Of a DNA stretch of 64,000 nt, positions 60,487 to 64,000 are shown one piece after another. The stretch comes from Novosphingobium barchaimii LL02 (GTDB lineage Bacteria; Pseudomonadota; Alphaproteobacteria; Sphingomonadales; Sphingomonadaceae): the NCBI RefSeq assembly GCF_001046635.1, contig NZ_KQ130455.1, positions 124,001 to 188,000 of the forward strand. The letters are read 5' to 3'. Below the pieces are notes generated by a model. It was not told where the DNA came from, made no database searches, and worked only from the letters and a program-made list of their open reading frames with translations. Each line of letters starts with the position of its first letter. Position 1 is the stretch's first letter. The position numbers and the translations under genes were made by a program.

Positions 60487-61017
60487 ATGATCCTTGGAGC
60501 TGTTCTGGCCGGCGGGCTGTCCAGCCGTTTCGGCAGCGACAAGGCGCTTGCGGAGCTTAATGGGCATACGCTCATCGCACTGGCAGTCGATGCCTTGTCC
60601 GGTTGGTGCGAGCATGTTGTGGTGGTCGGACGCGAGACGGCGCCGGCGCCGACTTTACCGGATTGGCCGCGCGCCGGAATGGGGCCGCTTGGTGGTCTGG
60701 CGGCGGCGCTGCACCACGCGCTCGACGAAGGGTATGAGGCGGTGCTGAGCTGCGGTGTCGATGCGGGGCTGCTGCCCGATGATCTTCCGGCGCTGCTCGG
60801 GCCCGCGCCTGCTTTCCTCGCGGCGCAGCCGGTGATCGGACTATGGCCGGTATCGGCAGTCCCCACGTTGGAAGCGCTGCTGCAAAGCGACGAGCGCCAT
60901 TCGATGTATGGTTTTGCGGATCGCATCGGTGCGCGCCGGGTGGAGACGGTGCTGCCGATCCCCAATATCAACACGCCGGGCGATCTTTCGGCCCTGACGA
61001 AGCGTGTGGGTCCCTGA
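60487..61017 (+). CDS. mobA: Molybdenum cofactor guanylyltransferase
   Basis: The 176-residue MobA attaches GMP to molybdopterin. GAVLAGGLSSRFGSDKALAE is the nucleotide-binding loop, and GMGPLGGLAAALHHAL and NINTPGDLSAL are further family motifs. With the MocA-like and XdhC genes it shows that the cell makes both guanine and, probably, cytosine dinucleotide cofactors. The 250-base gap before it (60237-60486) shows no gene. Confidence 0.9.
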   Translation: MILGAVLAGGLSSRFGSDKALAELNGHTLIALAVDALSGWCEHVVVVGRETAPAPTLPDWPRAGMGPLGGLAAALHHALDEGYEAVLSCGVDAGLLPDDLPALLGPAPAFLAAQPVIGLWPVSAVPTLEALLQSDERHSMYGFADRIGARRVETVLPIPNINTPGDLSALTKRVGP

Positions 61018-61085
61018 GTTCCGGTTGCCGGATGCGTTTACCCGGCGGTGCGACCCGGAGGGCCCATGGGCAGCTTTGGCCCAGG

Positions 61086-61823
61086 TTAAGCGGTTAGCTG
61101 GACGATACTCGCCGCGGACGCACCGCGTGCGGAAAATGCGGTCGCTGAACCGCTGCGCCGTTCGACCGGCGGAACCAGGCAGTAGCCGCCCGCCGGGGCC
61201 GTGGTGATGATACCGGACATGCCGACGAAGCCGAGCTTGCGGCGCAGGCGTGACATATGGACGGCGATGCTGTTCGTCTCGGGTACGAACCCCATGCGCC
61301 ACACGTCATGGATCAGTTCCTGCTTGCTGACCGGCTCGCCCGGGGTATCCGCCAATCGCCAGATCAGTGCGAACTCGCGGGGGTTGAGGTTCAGCGCCTT
61401 GCCATTGCCGAACGCCTCACGCGCGAGCAGATCGAGTTCGAGCGGGCCAAGCCGGCGATGGCGCGGCAGCCAGCGGGTCAGCTCCGCGAGACGGCTGGCC
61501 CTTGCCTCGAATTCACCAAGTTCGATCGTGTCGGTAACGGCTTCGCCAAAGCCAGCCTGAAACAGTCTGGCGCGTTCATGCGCCGTGGTTGCGCCGAGGA
61601 CCAGAGTGAAGCGCCGTACTTCATCCGGAAAGGTGAGGACTTGCTGCCAGTCGGCGCTGTCGAGGCGGCCCGCGTGAGCCACCCCGATGCATTCACTGGA
61701 CGGCCCCCCCGTCTCGTCCAGTGCCCATCCGCAATGCCTCAAATCGAAAAGGTGAGGAATCCGTCCGGAGCCTAGCCATCGAAAACTGTAAGGTGTGTCA
61801 TCCCGTCTAAGTAGATTTGCCAT
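61086..61823 (-). CDS. OmpR-type winged-helix regulator with degenerate receiver
   Basis: The 245-residue protein ends in a Trans_reg_C winged helix (about 150-225: LGPLELDLLAREAFGNGKAL, PREFALIWRLADTPGEPVSK, SIAVHMSRLRRKLGFVG). The N-terminal half looks like a receiver fold without the usual acidic pocket, so phosphorylation is doubtful. Start 61823 (ATG) is preferred to TTG 61865. A 16-bp palindrome lies upstream. Confidence 0.78.
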   Translation of the reverse strand: MANLLRRDDTPYSFRWLGSGRIPHLFDLRHCGWALDETGGPSSECIGVAHAGRLDSADWQQVLTFPDEVRRFTLVLGATTAHERARLFQAGFGEAVTDTIELGEFEARASRLAELTRWLPRHRRLGPLELDLLAREAFGNGKALNLNPREFALIWRLADTPGEPVSKQELIHDVWRMGFVPETNSIAVHMSRLRRKLGFVGMSGIITTAPAGGYCLVPPVERRSGSATAFSARGASAASIVQLTA

Positions 61824-61923
61824 GAACCCCCCATCTGCTTGCTTTCCAATGCGATAGGGGGGCAAGAATGACGTGAATCAGGGGCTAGGAACAACACGTA
61901 GAATCTTACAGGCTTACCTAAGT

Positions 61924-61939
61924 ATTAACCCCAGTTAAT
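61924..61939. promoter_or_regulatory. Palindrome upstream of the winged-helix regulator
   Basis: ATTAAC and GTTAAT flank CCCA, a perfect 6-bp inverted repeat. It lies about 100 bases before the regulator start and 34 bases past the aminotransferase stop. Binding by the regulator itself is a guess. Confidence 0.4.
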
Positions 61940-61972
61940 GGCTGAAAAGTAGCACTATATTCTGGAGGCACC

Positions 61973-63172
61973 TTACGATGAAGGCGTGTTCACACCCATC
62001 GACGTGAGGTAGCGCTTCACGTTTCGGGCTGCCTGACGCAGGCGTTGCTCGTTTTCGACCATGGCGATTCTCACGAAGCCTTCGCCGTCCTCGCCGTAAC
62101 CGACACCGGGCGCTACAGCGACTTCGGCATGGATCAGAAGCTGCTTGGAGAACTCCAGGCTGCCCATTTCCTTGAGGGCCGGCGGAAGGGGCGCCCAGGC
62201 GAACATCGAGGCCTTGGGCGGCGGAATGTCCCAGCCGGCGCGGCCGAACGCCTCGACCATCACGTCACGGCGCTTCTGGTAGAGCAGGCGGTTACGCTCG
62301 ACGATGTCCTGCGGGCCGTTGAGGGCGGCGCAGGCGGCGGCCTGGATCGGGGTAAAGGCGCCGTAGTCGAGATAGGACTTCACGCGGGTCAGCGCCGCGA
62401 TCAGCTTGGGGTTGCCCACCGCGAAGCCGATGCGCCAGCCGGCCATCGAATACGTCTTGCTGAGCGAGGTGAATTCGACCGCCACGTCCTTGGCGCCGGG
62501 CACTTCCAGAATCGAGCGGGTCGGATTGCCGTCGTAATAGAGTTCGGAATAGGCGAGGTCGGACAGAATCCAGACCTTGTTCTCCTTGGCCCAGGCGACG
62601 AGGCGCTCATAAAAGGCCAGGTCTACGGTTTCGGCCGTGGGGTTCGACGGGTAGTTGACGATCAGGATCGACGGACGCGGCACGGTGAAGGCCATCGCGC
62701 GGTCCAGCGAGCGCCAGTAGTTCTCGTCCGGCGTGGTCGGCACCGAGCGGATCGTGGCGCCGGCGATGATGAAGCCGAAGGTGTGGATCGGGTAACTGGG
62801 GTTGGGTGCCAGCACCACGTCGCCGGGCGCGGTGATCGCGGTGGCGAGGCTGGCGAGGCCCTCCTTCGAACCCATCGTGACGACGACTTCGCTTTCGGGG
62901 TCCAGTTCCACGTTGAAGCGGTTGGCATAGTAGTTCGCCTGGGCGCGGCGCAGGCCGGGGATGCCCTTGGACTGCGAATAGCCGTGCGCGTCGGGTTTTT
63001 GTGCCACTTCGCACAGCTTGTCGAGCACGTGCTGCGGCGGCGGCAGGTCGGGATTGCCCATGCCGAGGTCGATGATGTCCTTACCGGCCTGGCGGGCTGC
63101 GTGCCTCATCGCGTTCACTTCGGCGATGACGTAGGGCGGCAGTCGCTTGATGCGGTAGAACTCGTCTTCCAT
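61973..63172 (-). CDS. AlaC-like PLP-dependent aminotransferase
   Basis: The 399-residue class I/II aminotransferase has GMGNPDLPPP, NYPSNPTAETVDLAFYERLV, the Schiff-base lysine in TSLSKTYSMAGWRIGFAVGN and the C-terminal arginine in GFVRIAMVENEQRLRQA. It most resembles the glutamate-pyruvate aminotransferase AlaC/AlaA group. Methionine or LL-DAP specificity cannot be excluded. Start 63172 is set by MEDEFYRIKRLPPYV; the frame upstream runs through the phaC-side palindrome. Confidence 0.88.
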   Translation of the reverse strand: MEDEFYRIKRLPPYVIAEVNAMRHAARQAGKDIIDLGMGNPDLPPPQHVLDKLCEVAQKPDAHGYSQSKGIPGLRRAQANYYANRFNVELDPESEVVVTMGSKEGLASLATAITAPGDVVLAPNPSYPIHTFGFIIAGATIRSVPTTPDENYWRSLDRAMAFTVPRPSILIVNYPSNPTAETVDLAFYERLVAWAKENKVWILSDLAYSELYYDGNPTRSILEVPGAKDVAVEFTSLSKTYSMAGWRIGFAVGNPKLIAALTRVKSYLDYGAFTPIQAAACAALNGPQDIVERNRLLYQKRRDVMVEAFGRAGWDIPPPKASMFAWAPLPPALKEMGSLEFSKQLLIHAEVAVAPGVGYGEDGEGFVRIAMVENEQRLRQAARNVKRYLTSMGVNTPSS

Positions 63173-63234
63173 GACCTCGGATATCCATATGCGTCGCGGC
63201 AGAATGGCCGCGCGGTTCCTGTAGGGGATTTGTC

Positions 63235-63285
63235 CGTTCGCGCAAATGGGCGATCTTGAAAGATCATTACCCGTTTGTGCGAACG
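63235..63285. promoter_or_regulatory. Large inverted repeat between the aminotransferase gene and phaC
   Basis: CGTTCGCGCAAATGGG (63235-63250) pairs with CCCGTTTGTGCGAACG (63270-63285) with two mismatches, and GATCTT/AAGATC (63252-63257 with 63260-63265) pairs inside. It lies in the divergent promoter region, 91 bases before phaC. A regulator site or cruciform is plausible. Confidence 0.6.
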
Positions 63286-63375
63286 AGAGGGTGAGAACGG
63301 GACTCGACAGGAATCGCCCATGCGGCCAAACCATTGGTCAACCACAACTGCGTATCAACTGGAGAGAGAGCGGCC

Positions 63376-64000
63376 ATGGCTACCACGACGGCTTCCGGCA
63401 CGCCGGGTTCAGGCCCGGCGGCTTCCGGCACCGGAGAACTGCTGGGCGATGTCATGCGCAGCCAGGCACAGGGTCTTTCCACGATCCTGGGCCAGATGAT
63501 CCCCGCAGAAGGCACGCCAGGCGCCGAGGCTACCGTGCATTGGGCCGAGATTGCCACGCGCATGCACTCGATCTGGACCGAGTTCCAGGTCGAACAGCTC
63601 AACAGGGCGTCCGACAAGGCGCCGCACTTTGCCGACCCGGCCCGTTGGATCGGTACGGCGGAGGCGGTGTTCCGCCAGCTTCCCTTCACCAACCCGGACG
63701 TTCAGCACAAGCTCTGGAACGAGGGGCTCAGCCTCGTCAATACGGTGTTCGGGCAGTACGGTCTGGGCGCAAATGCCAAGGGGCAGGCGGGCGACGCACC
63801 GGCTGCGGAACTCGACCTTCCGCGCAAGGACCGGCGCTTTGCGGATCCCGAATGGCGCCGCCAGCCATTCTTCGCGTTCCTCCACCAGGCCTACCTGATG
63901 ATGAGCGAACAGATGCTGGGCATGGCCGATGCGGTCGAGGGGATGGAGCCGGGCCGCAAGGCGCAGCTGCAATTCGCCACGCGCACCATGGTCGATGCGC
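63376..64000 (+). CDS. phaC: Class I poly(R)-hydroxyalkanoate synthase (partial, N-terminal part)
   Basis: PhaC polymerises hydroxyacyl-CoA into storage granules. About 208 residues are visible. A short Gly/Ser/Thr-rich leader is followed by the PhaC N-terminal domain ending DRRFADPEWRRQPFFAFLHQ AYLMMSEQM, a hallmark of class I and II synthases. The catalytic cysteine region lies beyond the window. GGAGAG precedes the ATG by about 9 bases. The depolymerase is at 24177-25421. Confidence 0.93.
   Translation, partial: MATTTASGTPGSGPAASGTGELLGDVMRSQAQGLSTILGQMIPAEGTPGAEATVHWAEIATRMHSIWTEFQVEQLNRASDKAPHFADPARWIGTAEAVFRQLPFTNPDVQHKLWNEGLSLVNTVFGQYGLGANAKGQAGDAPAAELDLPRKDRRFADPEWRRQPFFAFLHQAYLMMSEQMLGMADAVEGMEPGRKAQLQFATRTMVDA

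Overview
The window looks like chromosomal DNA from an alphaproteobacterium of the Sphingomonadales, most likely a Novosphingobium or a close relative. This is inferred from the GC-rich coding sequence, the sphingomonad-style genes (PhoK-type alkaline phosphatase, class I PHA synthase, UbiH-family hydroxylase, an orphan IorB-like molybdo-hydroxylase) and the interspersed short palindromic repeats. No species name can be proved from the sequence alone. No transposase, integrase, prophage, CRISPR array or rRNA was seen.

Bases 1-15119 are a flagellar locus. A leftward operon runs flgB-C-D-E-F-G-H-I-J-K-L in the canonical order, with flgL cut by the window edge. A rightward set follows: a MotA/ExbB-like protein, a short MotB/ExbD-like protein, flgA, flgM, flgN, a lytic transglycosylase, flhA and fliA. 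Three near-perfect sigma-54 promoters (before flgB, flgA and the transglycosylase) together with FliA and FlgM indicate an RpoN-then-sigma-28 hierarchy. Several components are unusually small: FlgD, FlgE, FlgJ and the MotB-like protein. FlgH has no lipidation cysteine. REP/REPIN-like palindromes of three families pepper this operon and run into the 5' ends of flgI and flgH.

Bases 15142-31637 hold an acyltransferase, a DsbD/ScsB thiol-disulfide protein, a PhoK-like phosphatase, a UbiH-like hydroxylase, molybdenum-hydroxylase maturation genes (MocA-like and XdhC), a Tat-exported L,D-transpeptidase, PHA depolymerase, an MsbA-like ABC exporter, an M13 metallopeptidase, UppP and a PPK2.

Bases 31781-43662 are mainly housekeeping: rpmG, lolA, a candidate small RNA, xthA, ribA, mutM, rpsT, dnaA, a diguanylate cyclase, a DUF983 protein, a MoeB/ThiF enzyme, a sirtuin, dapB and nth. 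Next to the sirtuin lie an orphan membrane protein and a second, truncated sirtuin 5' end.

Bases 43735-64000 hold a small lipoprotein, a dicarboxylate symporter, dapE, a cupin, msrB, PBP1A, degP, hflC-hflK, mrp, an IorB-like Mo-hydroxylase, hemH, two winged-helix regulators, tRNA-Cys, mobA, an AlaC-like aminotransferase and the start of phaC. PHA synthase and intracellular depolymerase are both present, so storage polymer turnover is a clear trait. Many adjacent genes share 1-4 bases (ATGA, GTGA, TTGA and apparently CTGA junctions), which suggests widespread translational coupling.
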